Shown here: piece by piece, positions 33,592 through 45,907 of the stretch | How the letters are laid out: every line of letters begins with the position of its first letter | Numbering within the stretch: the stretch's first letter is position 1 | NCBI RefSeq assembly: GCF_030272615.1 | Contig: NC_081413.1 | Location: 103,440,239-103,504,238 of the forward strand | Source: Cryptomeria japonica | Lineage: Eukaryota > Streptophyta > Pinopsida > Cupressales > Cupressaceae | DNA length: 64,000 nt | Direction of reading: 5' to 3' | Notes under the pieces: model-generated | What the model was told of the DNA's origin: nothing | Database searches by the model: none | The model's input: only the letters and a program-made list of their open reading frames with translations | Program-made: the position numbers and the translations under genes

Positions 33592-36500
33592 ATGGCTCCT
33601 AAAAGAGAATTTTCTGGCAAAGTTAACTATTCAGAAAGGAGTGTTTGTGATGATTTTTTAGAACAGTTGACGTTGTCAACTAATCAGACATCAAAGGCAA
33701 AAGAATTAGTGCCCAAGGCTCCCCGTTTAAAGATAGGAGAAGGACTATATGACAAGGGTAACTGGTTGAGAGACCCACAGGTTGGATTGTCTGGGTTGGG
33801 GTTGTTTAAAATTGGATTCGGAATGAGAAATTCTCCTGCCCCGCAAAACAGTATCTGGGAATTAGATGTTGGGAAATTAGTAGTCCCAGGAGAATTTATG
33901 GACATAGATCTGTTGACCCAAATTGCGCTCAACTATGATCCAGTCACAAGAAGCATTATGGATATAAATGGGAAAACCCTTGTTGAGATTAATGCTGAAG
34001 AATTCAGGAAAGCTTTTGGGCTTAATGAGTTCACCAATTTTCTAGAACCTATAAATTTCACATCATTAGCCCAAATTTACGGTGCATAGAGGAGTCATCT
34101 CAGGAACGGGCCTCTCAAGGAGTTTTTTGTGAAGATAGGAGGGTTAACAGTTGTAGGACCCAACACACAAGAGCCCTTTTCATTAAGTATGTTCACCTTG
34201 AGGGCTAAAGGAATGTATTGGGCACTTTGCCAAGTTTTGGGAGAAGATGTTGAAGCAAATATGCCAAATCATTACTTGTTAATGATTGCTCAAATTTTGA
34301 ATACTTCTCTTGCAATTACATTTGATTATGCCCCTTTCATTGCTGGTGCTATTCATGGAGGGTTAATAGGAATCAAGAATGGAAAGGTGGATAGGCCTTT
34401 CGGATGGTACTCACTCCTGATGCATCTTTTTCTTTTCAAAGGTGGTGATTACTTTGTCAGTGGACTAGACCTTGTTAAGGAAAAAGAAGGAGAAAAAATG
34501 TCGGTACAATTATGGAGTACTGTGTTGTCATGGGATAGAGAGGATGCCAGTTTTTTGAAATTTGATAAATATTTTGCATCCAAGATAAGGACTCTCCTCT
34601 GCTCTGAGAACCCAAGAATCCCCAAAGTTCTTCTGGAATTCATAAGACCAAAAGAATTCACAAAGAACATAAAAATTGTCCATAACTGGGGTGACATTTA
34701 CTTGTATCCAGTCTCCACAGTTTTCAGAGTGTTTAGTTTCAGAGGCACCCCATTTTTGCTACCTTACTAGGTCCCTCTCAAAGTGGGAATCGCAGAGATC
34801 CTTAGACAAATTGGTGGCTTGCAAGAAGCAGAGTTGACCGGCAGGGTTAAAGGGACTATTTTCCCTGCAGCTACCATAGCCCACCAATTTGTAATAACAA
34901 AGAGAAGTTGGAATTGCTTTGAGGATTTCCTCAAGCCTTATCATTTGTCCACTACAGTGTCCAGGTGTGCTGATCTAGAAGACTTCTTCAACGGTATGTT
35001 TAGAAAGAAGGTAGCATGCAGAGGTAGGCCTCATCAATTCCAGTTTCCTGAAGACCTCATCAGAAATGAGTTTGATCTAGATGAGCAGGACCTAAGGAAA
35101 GAGAGGTGGGTTGCTTATAAGAAAGCCTTGGATTTTGTGCATCAGTTTGATGCCAGCTATGACTCATTGTCTAGCTTTTTCCTTCTGGATGAGAAATTAA
35201 AGTTTTTGATTGTTTGCTTTGAAGATGTGATGCAGACCCTGAAGGAGAAGAGGGAAACTATAATCAAAAGAAACCCTGAGAAGGAAAGAATAATCCTAAG
35301 TAGGTCAGCTTCCAACAAGGCAATCCCTCCTGGTGATTATACACTGCATAAGAAATCCAGTTATAGTGTGTTGATGCCTACAACAGGGGAGCCCTCTACC
35401 TCCAAAGGAAAGAGGAAGATACAAGATGTCATTGTCATCCAAGAAAGCCCAAAGAAGCAAAGGGTGTGGAAAGAAGTACAATCACATTCACCTTTGTATT
35501 CCCCATCCCAATCCCCTATCCATATAGGAAATGAGCAAGCAGCAGCTGAGCAACTCCTATAGTTAGGTAGTCTAGGGGAAATTGCCTACACTTATGATGA
35601 AGAGGAGGAAGGAATGCCAGAAGAACCCATTGCTACTGAAATGGATAGCACTACCACTGAACTCAAAGGCCAGCAGTGGGATCCTAAGATAAAGTAGGCA
35701 AGTAATGTCTTCTTAGCTAATAACAATTTTGTCACATCAGAAGCATTTATGCAGTTTATATGGAAACAGCACATAGATAAATATAATGCTAGATGTGAAA
35801 AGAGAAAGGCTGAGCAGCCCAATAAAGATCCAGCCCTGGTAGAAGAGGAAATAAAGCAAGAGATGATGAAAGAATTCAAAACCATCACCCCTGAGCAGGG
35901 AAGAGATATGGTAGCACAAGCTGGAGTGCTTATTTTACCCAAATGGGATATAGCAGACGCCCTGGTACTAGATGTAATGAGAAAAGAGACTAAACCCATG
36001 GAGGGGATTACTTTCAATAAGGATAATGCTGCACTCATCATGTTGTCTCTCAAGAGAAATGAGAGTAAGAAAAGAAAAGACGCCCCAGGGTCAAGTTACC
36101 TTGGTGGGATGATGGTGAAGAGAGTGCAGAGTACAGGGGTAGTGGAGGCTGCTAGCACTGTGTTAGAGACTGTAAAATTTAGTGTTGCAGTAGTAGAGAA
36201 GGAAGCCAAAGAGAAAGAGGCCCTCCAAGTTAAGTTGGAAACAGTTTTGAAGGCCTATAACAATGCCAAGGAGGAGGTAAGAGGTAAGGATAGCATCATT
36301 GCCAAGCTGCAGAGCCAGTTGACTGGACAATACCATCAAGGTGAGTCTTCAACACTGAAGATCTCCTCTTCTCCTGCAAGACCTCCACCTACTAGCCCTA
36401 TCATTGAGTTTCCACCATCTCCAGCACCCTCCAGCTCTCAAATGGTTGAATTACTCCCCAAGAATTAGAAAACTTGAAACAGGCTCAGGCCTTATATGCA

Positions 36501-37232
36501 AAGAAGTATGAGGAGAGAGTAAGGGCTACAATTTCTAGTTTTGCAGATACAATAAATGCCTCTTTGCTCTACAACAATGTAGGTAAAATTATGGATATAT
36601 GGAATGAGCTCAGGAGAGACAAGGCCATTTTGACACCTATTTTTGATAAATGGAGGCCTAGGGAGCAAGATTTAGAGTTTATGTGTGTATCCTACGATGA
36701 AGCAAGGGCCAATCCCATCATCAAATCCACTTCTGATGTCACTAAAGTCTTAGTACAATTAGCAGCAAAGGTGGATAATGTGGATAGGAAGGTAAATTTG
36801 TGCAAAAAGGAGTACACTGATCAAGTTTTTGAGTTGCTCCCAGGAGTTTTTGCTAGCCCGGATCAATTAAAGGACAAACAAATGTGGCTTAAGGAGATAG
36901 AAGCTAAATTGTCAGCAAGAGTTAAAGGAATTATTGATCTAGACAATGCTTCTTTATTTGTTTTGACAATACAAGAGATAGAGAAAATTAAGTCACATTA
37001 TGGTTTTCTCAATTTAGAAGTGAACAAAATGAGAAATTCTTGGAAAAGGTTGACTAAGACCAAGGATAAAGTGATTAATTTCTCATGGCCGATAGAAGAG
37101 GTGTATGGTGAGTGGACAACTAAATATGCCACCCATGATCTAGTAAAGTTGGAGAGTGCCCCTGAAAAGGTAGAAGAGGTTGCAACTGAACAACTTGTTG
37201 AAGAAACTGCAAAGGCCGAAAAGAGCTTGTAA
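33592..37232 (+). pseudogene. ORF inside the 5' LTR of the giant element (unknown function)
   Basis: About 1,214 codons from ATG 33592 (MAPKREFSGK) to TAA 37232. Breaks: TAG 34087, TAG 34768, TAG 35560, TAG 35695, and a 1-base deletion near 36448. N-terminal ~400 residues: globular, with 'WELDVGKLVVPGEFMDIDLL', 'GKTLVEINAEEFRKAFGL' and 'RPFGWYSLLMHLFLF'. Then a helical part to about 35300, a Ser/Pro/Lys linker with basic clusters, a second acidic domain, a coiled coil (about 36180-36320) and a C-terminal helical domain. No polymerase, nuclease or protease motif. The N-terminal blocks resemble, in order and character, the accessory ORFs of the copia-like elements. Ogre elements carry an extra ORF1, but before gag rather than inside the LTR. 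Confidence 0.75.
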
Positions 37233-38175
37233 CTATTTTTTGCGAAAAGTTTGTAACTTGTTTATTTTGAAAGAAATGATTGTAACAAACTCTCCTCAAG
37301 AAGTCTGAAGTTTTGTGCATCCATGTTGTTATAAATGGATACCAGGACTAGAGGAAGAGGGATCGCAAAGAATTGTAAGAAAATGCTACAGAAATTTATC
37401 TGAGCTTTTCTAAGTCTAATGGAGAATACTCAAATTTTCTTGTAATATTTCTTGAACTAAATATCAATATATAGACCATAGGTTTTGAGTGAAGCTTTGT
37501 GTTGTCTTCAAGTGTGTTTACAAATTTGTTTACTGTGTTCATTCTGAATAATCCAGGGTTGTTCTTTTTGAATGGAATTGCAAAACAATTTTAGTAGAAG
37601 TGTTCGTTAGCTTTTCTCTTTAGGAGGGAAATTAAAGATGCGGGGATCACTCATACCAATAAACTCTTTGGAAGAGACTTTGAATTTTGATGATCATAGC
37701 TTAATTTGGAATGCATAAATTCTTGTAGGTGTTAGGCAAATACAAGGACTAATAGAAACCAAACCAACGGGACGCATAAAGATGTTTTGTTTGAGGAGTA
37801 TTATCTGAGTTTAGATGACTCTGTGACCTTGGATAAGGCACTAGTATTGATTGAAGTGGTTTATTGCATGTTTTGTTGATCGAAATGTTGAATTTAAGTA
37901 TAGTTTCCATTCTTTGTTTTCAATTGATTTCAAGGTGAATAGATCCACTGGTTTTCTGGACTGGTTTGCTGTGGGTTTATGTTTGAAAGTGTGAATTCAA
38001 TTCACAAAGGTATACCCACCTAGGCTCTAAGTATGTCCGAAGTGTAGAAGGTTCAATCAAACCTTGTCATATGTTGTCTTGAGAATTTCCTTATCTTTGA
38101 TGTCTCTTCTGCACTGAGTTTAATCATATTATTTTAAGGATGTTAAAGGGAATCAGATTTTGAAGACAACAAAAG

Positions 38176-38193
38176 TGGCGACTCTGCTGGGGA
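38176..38193 (+). promoter_or_regulatory. Primer binding site of the giant element
   Basis: TGGCGACTCTGCTGGGGA, four bases after the 5' LTR end. This motif is known as the PBS of Ogre/Tat-type elements (tRNA-Arg is reported as primer). The 3' LTR copy is instead followed by genomic AGGCC, which fixes the LTR end. Confidence 0.88.
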
Positions 38194-38371
38194 TCAGTTA
38201 GAATAAAGATATAAACACGGATCTGTGCTGAGGCTTGTAAAGAAAATTGTTGTGTGTTTGTGGATAAGACTACTTGTTTTCATAATTCCCATAGTTTTGT
38301 GGGTGGTGACTCTGTTACTTTTGAACCAGTCCTTGTGAGATACAATTTTTTCTAAAAAGAAGACAAGCGAG

Positions 38372-41197
38372 ATGCAAGGAGCAAAAAACACAAGATCATT
38401 CATGAAAAAACATCCTCGTGAAACTTTGCAAGAAGGTCTGCCAGAACAGTCACGGAGAGGCCAAAAGAGATCTGTGTTGCATGAGCCATCAAATGCTGCT
38501 TGGGTGCAGAAAAACAATAGTACTGGTAAGATGCCTGATTGACCTATTTATGAAAAGTCTAATTCATCTTCCAGAGATTCAGAGCATGATATTTTAGGTT
38601 TCCATTCGGGATTGTTTGGAAATATTAATGATGCACCTATTTTAAATCAAGATCTATCTCATGTTATTGTTTCTGCAAAAGATAGAACCAGTTCAAATGC
38701 AATTAGGCACTTTGTTCCTAGGACAATTGATGGGAACATTAGTCTGATTGACATAGATCAAGTTAATGCATCAGACTCTGAAGAAAACTTTCCCGATGAG
38801 GATAAAGTGTCTCAAGAGATTGAAGATTTAAATAGAAGATTCCATCATTTAATATCCTTAAGAGCCCAAAAGGAGGCAAATAAGGAGAAGGAAGTTAAAG
38901 CCAAACTAATGGAAAGAGATAGGCTTCTTAGATAGATAGCTGATCTTGAAGTACTTGCTAAAGAGAAAGAAAAAAGTGACGAGGAAGGCCTTGTGATTAG
39001 AGAAATTCTAATCCCCAAAACTAAACAAGCTTGTAAGTCAGTAGCCCAGCCAACTAGGGAAGTATTTAATGACTCCCAGTTTCCTAAAGCCAATCTAGAT
39101 AAAGGAAAATAGAAATGGATAGATGATGGAATAGAATCTAAAACTGTAGAAGAGATCTCTCATAGGATTCTAGCACATGAGAGAGAGATGGAAATGATGA
39201 GGAAGGAAAAGGAAGATCTCCAAATGGAACTGGAAAAGGCTGAGTTAGAAGCAGCGAATCAGGAAGTAAAAAGAAAGATTAATTACTTAAAGGCTCCCCC
39301 TATTACATTCCCATCAGAAGATCTTAGCAAGCCTAATCCCCAACACATTTCCTTTCCTCAGGTTAATACTCAACCTGCAGTACAAGCTAATATTGCCTCA
39401 ATAAGCCAAATACTCGTGAATAAATAGTACACTAAAGCACCTCAATCTCCAATCCCAAAAGCTAAAATGACCATGGGAAATAATAGTGCTATTACCCCTT
39501 TTCAAAGAAGACCAATCGATCTAGAACAATATAGACAATTGTTCTTTGATGGGATCCCGGGATATCCAAATCATGTTCCCACTGAGTTAAGAGACAAACT
39601 CCATAAATTTGTTGGGAACAATGCAATTAGTGCTGAGGAACATCTGAAATCTTTTGGGGATCTAATAAACGATTATGAGATAGTAGATGAAGATGTTATT
39701 ATGAAACTATTTGTTCAATCCCTAGTTGATGATGCAAGAGATTGGTACAGAGGTCTTCCAGTCAATAGCATAGGTTCATGGGAAGATTTTAAAAATTGCT
39801 TTCAAGAGCAGTATGGTGACAAGACTAATGTGAGTTTCATGCTAAATGAGTTCAACAATATTAGAAAATCTGAAAATGAAATGGTCACTGATTTCAATGC
39901 CAGATTTCAGAAAGCCATGCACAGATTGTATCAAGTGATGAGGCTAGATGATAACATGTGTCTTAATACATATTACAATGCATTTGATTCCAAAATGGCC
40001 TATATCTTGATAGATAAAAATCCCCATAACTTGAGAGATGCTTTTAGAATTGCCATAAATGTAGAAAGTAACAGAAAAGCATCTGGAAAATTAAGAAGAA
40101 GGACAGATGGTAGATTATGGCAAGAAACCAAACAGCAACCTAATAAAGTTGCTAAAGAGGATGATAAAATAGAGAAATTGGTTACTGCTATGAAAGATTT
40201 GACTGCCAAGGTTAACAAAAATGATAAACCTCATTATAACTAGCAAGATAGACCTCCTAGATTACATGATATGCCATATAATACCAATTGGAAGGATGGT
40301 AAACCCCAAATTGAGAAGCCCAAAATTACCCAAAGTCAAGACACACCGGATCCTTTGAAGGGGAAAACTGTTCACAATATAGAAAATACTCCTTGGTGTA
40401 TTGCTTGTGATGGACCACATTCTCCTCATCAGTGTGCAGTGGCTCAAGCTCTTGAAGAATCTATGAGACCAGAAGTAGAGCCTGGCATTAATATGTTTGA
40501 AACCATCGTAGAAAGTGATGAGGAATCCATGCAAAGTGAATACAGTGATGTGCTAGATAATGAAAAGCTAGTGCAAGGACAGTTAGCCTTAGGTTGGCAT
40601 CCTACATTGAATGTGGTAACAATTGAAGATGAAGAGGTTCCTCTTAGGAAGCCTAGTGAGGAAGAAGTTAGAAATCTCACTAAGGCTGCAATTGCCAAAG
40701 CAAAACATAACTATAATCTGAGAAGCACTAAGAGAGACACTGATCAGGGTGAGCCGGGTTCTATGTTTGTAAAGGAAGTTACAAAAAGGGGGGCATCAAG
40801 TAGTGCTCCTACTGTTCCTAAGGTCGGTCAAGAAAAGGGGGAACAAGTTAAGGATGTACATAAAGGTAAAGATGATAAAAATGTTGGTGATGTACAAGGA
40901 GCAGAGACAGTGAAAAGGGCAAGTCAATTCAAAACAGAAAAAGTTAGGGTTAATACTGAAAAATGCAATAGTTCTACATTTGATATGGCCCAAGCTTTAA
41001 CTCAAATGAAGATCACTGTTCCATTAGTAGAATTACTAAAGATTAAAGAACATAAAGATGCAACTTTGTCTTTATTCTCTAGTATATCTGATAGTGACAC
41101 AGTATTACCCACCGGTTTAGCTAAAGTTGGAAAGGATCAAGAGTTCCAAACCCCAAAGGTTTATGTTGGAACCACTATCACTCAGGAGCCTTCTTAG
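38372..41197 (+). pseudogene. Gag of the giant element
   Basis: Opens the polyprotein frame at ATG 38372 (MQGAKNTRSF). Stops at 38540 (TGA), 38933, 39110, 39425, 40241 and 41195 (all TAG) interrupt it without changing frame. There is an acidic/helical N-terminal part with coiled coil near 38850-38930 and 39188-39290. A classical retrotransposon Gag domain lies at 39467-40100: 'LYQVMRL', 'DDARDWYRGLP', 'SWEDFKNCFQEQYG' and 'FNNIRKSENEMVTDFNARF'. A short CX2CX3HX3C-like knuckle (CIACDGPHSPHQC, about 40400) follows. The pre-protease linker contains 'MAQALTQMKITVPLVELL', as in other plant gypsy elements. Residue 366 onward is the Gag domain. Confidence 0.85.
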
Positions 41198-42649
41198 GTA
41201 GATCCCTTCTATGTTACCTTGTTAGTCAATAACCGGTTGATTAAAAACTGCATGATAGATTTAGGAGCCGCTGCTAATGTAATGCCCTATGGTGTTATGA
41301 AAGAATTAGGGTTATTAGTAACCACTGTGTATGGGAAATGCTATGCCATGGATAACAGAGAAGTACCTGTGATAGGTACAATGAAAGATGTAGAAGTAAA
41401 AATAGCAGCATTCCCTAAAGCCACTTACAAAATGGATGTTATTGTTACTGACACTAAACCCCACTATGGTATGTTACTTTCCAGGCAGTGGGCAGCAGCA
41501 GTAGGGAGAAATGTTCAACTGGACTTATCTTATGCTACCATTCCTATTAGCAAAAATCAAGTCAAATTATACAGAGAGCCACGAGCTCCTAGGATAATTG
41601 AAAATGTAGACCCTAGTATGCTTAATTGTATGATTGATGTAGATTTAGATAACTTTAGACTTCAACCAATTTCACCTCAATTGAAGAATACTGACCCTAT
41701 TGTGGTTGAGCTACAAGCACAGCAGTATGGGTTGTGGCAGATGTATTTTGATGGAGCTTGCTCCAAAGAAGGATCTGGAGTAGGGGTTCTTTTTGTGTCC
41801 CCGTCAGGTATAACTTTTAAATACTCATTTTTATTGGCATTCCAGTGCACAAATAATACTGCAGAGTATGAAGCCCTATTACTAGGACTTGAGGTTGTAA
41901 AAAGGCATGGAATCCAACTGTTGAAAGTAATGGGGGATTCAGAATTGGTTGTTTCTCAGGTGAGATCTAAATATGCATCCAAGAATGATAGATTAAAGTA
42001 GTATAAGCATGCTGTTTGGGATGTTATTGAGCATTTTGATGCATTTTCTATTAATTGGATAGAGTGAGCAAAAAATATTATGGCAAATTTCCTAGCTAAT
42101 GTTTCTTTGAAAAATGATGATGCAACGCTAATCGGTATTTCCACTGTGGAAATAAAATCTAGGCCCACTATTCCTGATAATGTGTACAATTGGCAAGTTT
42201 TTGCTGATGATGAAGACATTCTTAGGTTTATCCAATTTGTTGATGATTATGATGGACAAAAGATTGATTGTAATGCATTGGTGGAAGTGGTAGACAACAG
42301 AGAGACAGTGTTTGGAAATGATGTGGTCCAATTGAAAACCAATGAAATACTTAAAGGGCTGGTGGAGCTGGAGAGCATGTTTAGTTATAATGATAGTCAT
42401 TTACATCAACAGTCTACCACCAAGTTGGAAGAGTTAGAGGAGGTAAACCTGGGGACAGAATCATCCCCTAAGTTGGTATATATTGGAAAGAAACTACCCC
42501 CTCATGTCAGGACTAACCTTATTAATTTATTGAAAAGGTATAAGCATGTCTTTGCTTGGTCTTATGAAGACCTAAAGGCATATAGACAAGATCTTTTTCA
42601 GCATGAAGTTCATTTACTTCCAGATGCTAAGCCTTTCAAACAGAAATAG
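41198..42649 (+). pseudogene. Protease plus upstream RNase H of the giant element
   Basis: Same frame. Aspartic protease: CMIDLGAAANVMPYG with Asp codon at 41258 and DLG instead of DSG, then 'YGMLLSRQW'. About 160 codons later an archaeal/plant-type RNase H begins: MYFDGACSKEGSGVG (Asp 41750), CTNNTAEYEALLLGLE (Glu) and VMGDSELVVSQV (Asp), ending 'NIMANFLANVS', where the last catalytic Asp appears as Asn. Stops at 41999 (TAG) and 42065 (TGA) fall in its C-terminal part. Next come about 190 residues leading into RT, and TAG at 42647. RNase H before RT is unexpected: in Ogre and Retand the extra RNase H sits between RT-RH and integrase. Confidence 0.85.
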
Positions 42650-44086
42650 AGGCCTATCAATCCCTTGTTAGAAACTAAAATGCAACAAGAGTTGACCAAA
42701 TTGAGAGAAGGGGGGATTATCAAACCAATAAGGCATTCTTCATGGGTCTCCAATTTGGTCCCAGTGATGAAGAAGAATGGAGACATCAGATTGTGTGTAG
42801 ACTTTAGGAATCTAAATGTTGCCTCCTTGAAAGACAACTACTCATCCCCAAATATGGAAGCCATGCTACAAAGAGTGACAGGATGTGATCTTTTATCCAT
42901 GATGGATGGTTTCTCAGGATATAATCAAGTGTCGGTAAAGGAGTCTGAACAATTTAAGACAACTTTCACTAGTCCATGGGGAACTTATGTATATGTGAGA
43001 ATGCCATTTGGATTAAAAAATGCAGGAGCTACATTTCAGAGAGCTATGGATGTAGCTTTCAAAGAATTCATAAACATCATCATGGTGGTATATCAAGATG
43101 ATCTAACTTGTTTCTCTAAGAAAGTTGATGATCATTATGGACATCTAGAGAAGGTGTTCAATAAAGCCTTGGAATTTGGTGTATCACAAAATCCCAAGAA
43201 ATGTCATTTTGGGGTCACTGAGGGAAAGCTATTGGGACACATAGTTTCCAAGGAGGGGGTAAGAATAGACCCTAAGAGAATTGAAGCAATCAATAGGGTG
43301 TCTGAACCTAAAAATGTGAAAGGTATCCAATCCTTTTTAGGTAAAGTAAATTTTGTTAGGAGATTCATTGCAAACTTCGCAGAGATAGTGAAGCCTATCG
43401 TCAAATTGCTTAAGAAAGATACAAAATTTTATTGGGATCAAGAAGCTTCAAAAGCTTTTGCTGAGATTAAGAAGGCAATCCAGGAGGCACCAATGTTGAA
43501 ATCTCCTGATTATAGTAAGTCTTTTTCTCTGTTTTCTTTTGCTTCATATCATACGGTGGCTGCAGTATTACTACAAAAGGACAATGAAGGATATGAACAT
43601 CCCATAGCCTTCTACAGTAAGTCTTTGCAGGCGGCAGAACTAAAATATGAAACCATGGAGAAACAAGCTTATGCCCTAGTTAAAGCTGTTAAGGCTTTTA
43701 GGCCATATCTAGTGAATGCAAATATCATTGCCTATGTCTCACATGCTGCAGTTAAAGATATTTTGTCTCAGTCTGAGGTTACTAGGAAGAGATGCAGATG
43801 GATTAATAGAATTCAGGAATTCAACTTGGAAATAAAGATCACCAAATTGGTGAGAGGTTTAGGTTTGGCTAAGCTCATGATTGAGTCGAATCTCATGAAT
43901 GTAGAAATACACAATGTTGAGGTTAGAGATGCTTTGGTCACTAGTATTGAGAGGCAACCCTGGTACACAGAGATAATCCAAATTTTGAGAGGTGATACAC
44001 TCCCAGAAGAAATAACATACAATCAGAAAAGAACTCTGAAAATCAAGTCCCAAAAATATGTGCTCATTCAGGGTGATCTTTTCTAG
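42650..44086 (+). pseudogene. Reverse transcriptase and second RNase H of the giant element
   Basis: RT runs from about 42680 ('QQELTKLREGGIIKPI', 'LCVDFRNLN', 'MMDGFSGYNQV', 'MPFGLKNAGATFQRAM') to the catalytic motif VVYQDD at about 43088-43102, with Gln where Leu or Ile is usual. The thumb/connection ('FLGKVNFVRRFI') is followed by the ordinary Ty3-type RNase H (about 43470-43830). That domain has lost two acidic positions: 'FSFASYHTVAAVLLQ' in place of a TDAS-like motif and 'AYVSHAAVKDIL' in place of TDH. 'PIAFYSKSLQAAELKYETMEKQA' is kept. It therefore probably served as a structural connection, with the upstream RNase H as the active one. The segment ends at TAG 44084. Confidence 0.88.
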
Positions 44087-45217
44087 AAGAAAAGAGATGG
44101 AGAGTTACTAATGTGTTTGGATGAATTTCAAGCTAAACAGGTGTTGACTAAAATGCATGATGGAGTATGTGGAGGTCACTATTCTGCTAAGACTACTGCT
44201 GGTAAGATAATCCATGCTGGGTATTATTGGCCCACCTTATTTAAAGATACCCATGCATATGTTCAGAGATGTGACCCATGTCAAAGATTCTTATCCAAGC
44301 TCAAGTATGAAGGAGCCTTACCCCTAAATCCAGTCTTTGTAGAAGCTCCTTTTATCCAGTGGGGCATTGATTTTATTGGAGAAATTATTGAGAAGTTAGG
44401 GAGAGGTCATGGATGGATCATAATGGCCACTGATTATTTCACCAAATGGATAGAAGCCATCCCTACAAGAAGAGCTACTAATAAAGTTGTCATTGATTTC
44501 CTGATGGATAATATTGTAACTAGATTTGGAACACCTGCAAAATTGGTGATGGATAATGCCATGTGTTTCAGATCAGAAGAATTTGTAGGCTTTTGTACTA
44601 GTCACTGTATACTCATGTCATACTCTTCACCTTATCACCCTCAGGGGAATGGACAAGCAAAATCCAGTAATAAAAGCCTGTTGAATATCATCAAGAAAAT
44701 CCTAGAAGAGAATAAAAGATCTTGGGATCAAAAGCTGAAGTTAGCTCTGTGGGCAGATAGAATAACAGTTAAGAAATCCATTGGAATGTCACCTTTTGAA
44801 TTAGTTTATGGTGCCCAAGCCAGATTGTCGGTAAATAACCTTCTTCCAGTGTATAAGTTTTTGCAAAATGAGGACATGGAGGTATCTTAACCAATGGAAA
44901 ATAGAATGATCCAAATTGTAGAAATGGAGGAGCTTAGGACTTCTGCCCATAAGAAAAATTAGAAGATCCAGTTGCAGTCAAAGTATCTTTTTGATAAAAG
45001 GACATCACTAAGGAAGTTTCAAATTGATGACATGGTTCTTCAGTGGAATGCTAAAGGACAGGATAAGGGAAAGCATAAGAAATTTGAATCACTATGGATT
45101 GGCCCTTTTGTGGTTTGTGACTTAAATGGCAAGGATTCATATTTCTTGAAGAATATGGATGATGAAATGCAGGAATTTCCAATGCATGGACAATTCCTGA
45201 AGCATTATTTCTCTTAA
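44087..45217 (+). pseudogene. Integrase of the giant element
   Basis: N-terminal zinc-binding HHCC region (MHDGVCGGH ... CDPCQRF, about 44154-44290). The catalytic core has WGIDFIGEI (Asp 44369), VMDNAMCF (Asp 44552) and 'NGQAKSSNKSLL', where the third catalytic residue, normally Glu, is Lys (AAA at 44660). The C-terminal domain has 'GKHKKFESLWIGPFVV' and ends 'GQFLKHYFS', typical of Tat-type integrases; there is no chromodomain. Stops at 44888 (TAA) and 44960 (TAG); true end TAA 45217. As read, the enzyme could not catalyse strand transfer. Confidence 0.88.
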
Positions 45218-45361
45218 TGTCCATGCACGGTAGGTCCTTTGTTTGTACATATTTTGTTCCTTTCCTGCTTTCTATTTTGGTCTGTGTTTTGGTCTGTTTC
45301 TCCAGAGTTTCTGAGTTCTCTTGTGTTGACCTTGTGATCAACCATCCCCAGTCAGAGCCGC
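45218..45361 (+). other. Short region between integrase and 3' LTR
   Basis: 144 bp of T-rich sequence ending 'cagtcagagccgc' before the LTR start at 45362. A polypurine tract is expected here but only weak purine-rich sequence is visible. Confidence 0.5.
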
Positions 45362-45907
45362 TGTTATCATTGATCAAAAATGGGCTTTTCTTTTCCCATG
45401 ATTGGCTATGGTTTGTTGAAATTTTGAATAGGGTGCAGTTTCGAATGCTTCAGATTTGTTTTAGGCCTCAAGGGTTTAAGGGTTTGATTTTAGATCCTCT
45501 TGTGTTTGTTTTAAACCCTTTGGTTTCTAATCTTTCGTTACTTTATTCACTTAAGTAATGGATCATGGGGTTGTAGGAAGTGTTTCCCCTTGTTGTTTGC
45601 CTAGGTGGTCATGTTAATTAATCAAAAAATTTATGCCTTATATGTTTTTTCTCCTAAAGTTGTCGGGCCCAGTAACTAGTGCGCATCTCGTGGGTGGATC
45701 CACGACTCGCGTTATTTCGCTAGGCGAAGTTGCGCGTAATTTAAAATCAGTGAAGTTGCGAAAATGACATGGCATGCCACATAGACGGTCCAGCTGGTTG
45801 ATGATAGCGAGTAAAATGGCGGCACGCGGCACAAGTCACAACAGTCAGCAGGTCAGGATTAAAGGCTAAAAGTCGGGCCCCAGAGGTGAGTCAGGTCATA
45901 GTCAGGA

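Larger units (their letters stand above)
31606..38171 (+). repeat. 5' LTR of the giant element
   Basis: 6,566 bp. Layout: a T-rich start, three ~279-bp tandem repeats (32127-32960), GC-rich sequence to about 33330, a leader, the ORF at 33592-37232, and about 940 bp of non-coding end. It matches 45362-51969 throughout. Differences are mainly substitutions and small indels, several percent by eye. Confidence 0.93.
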
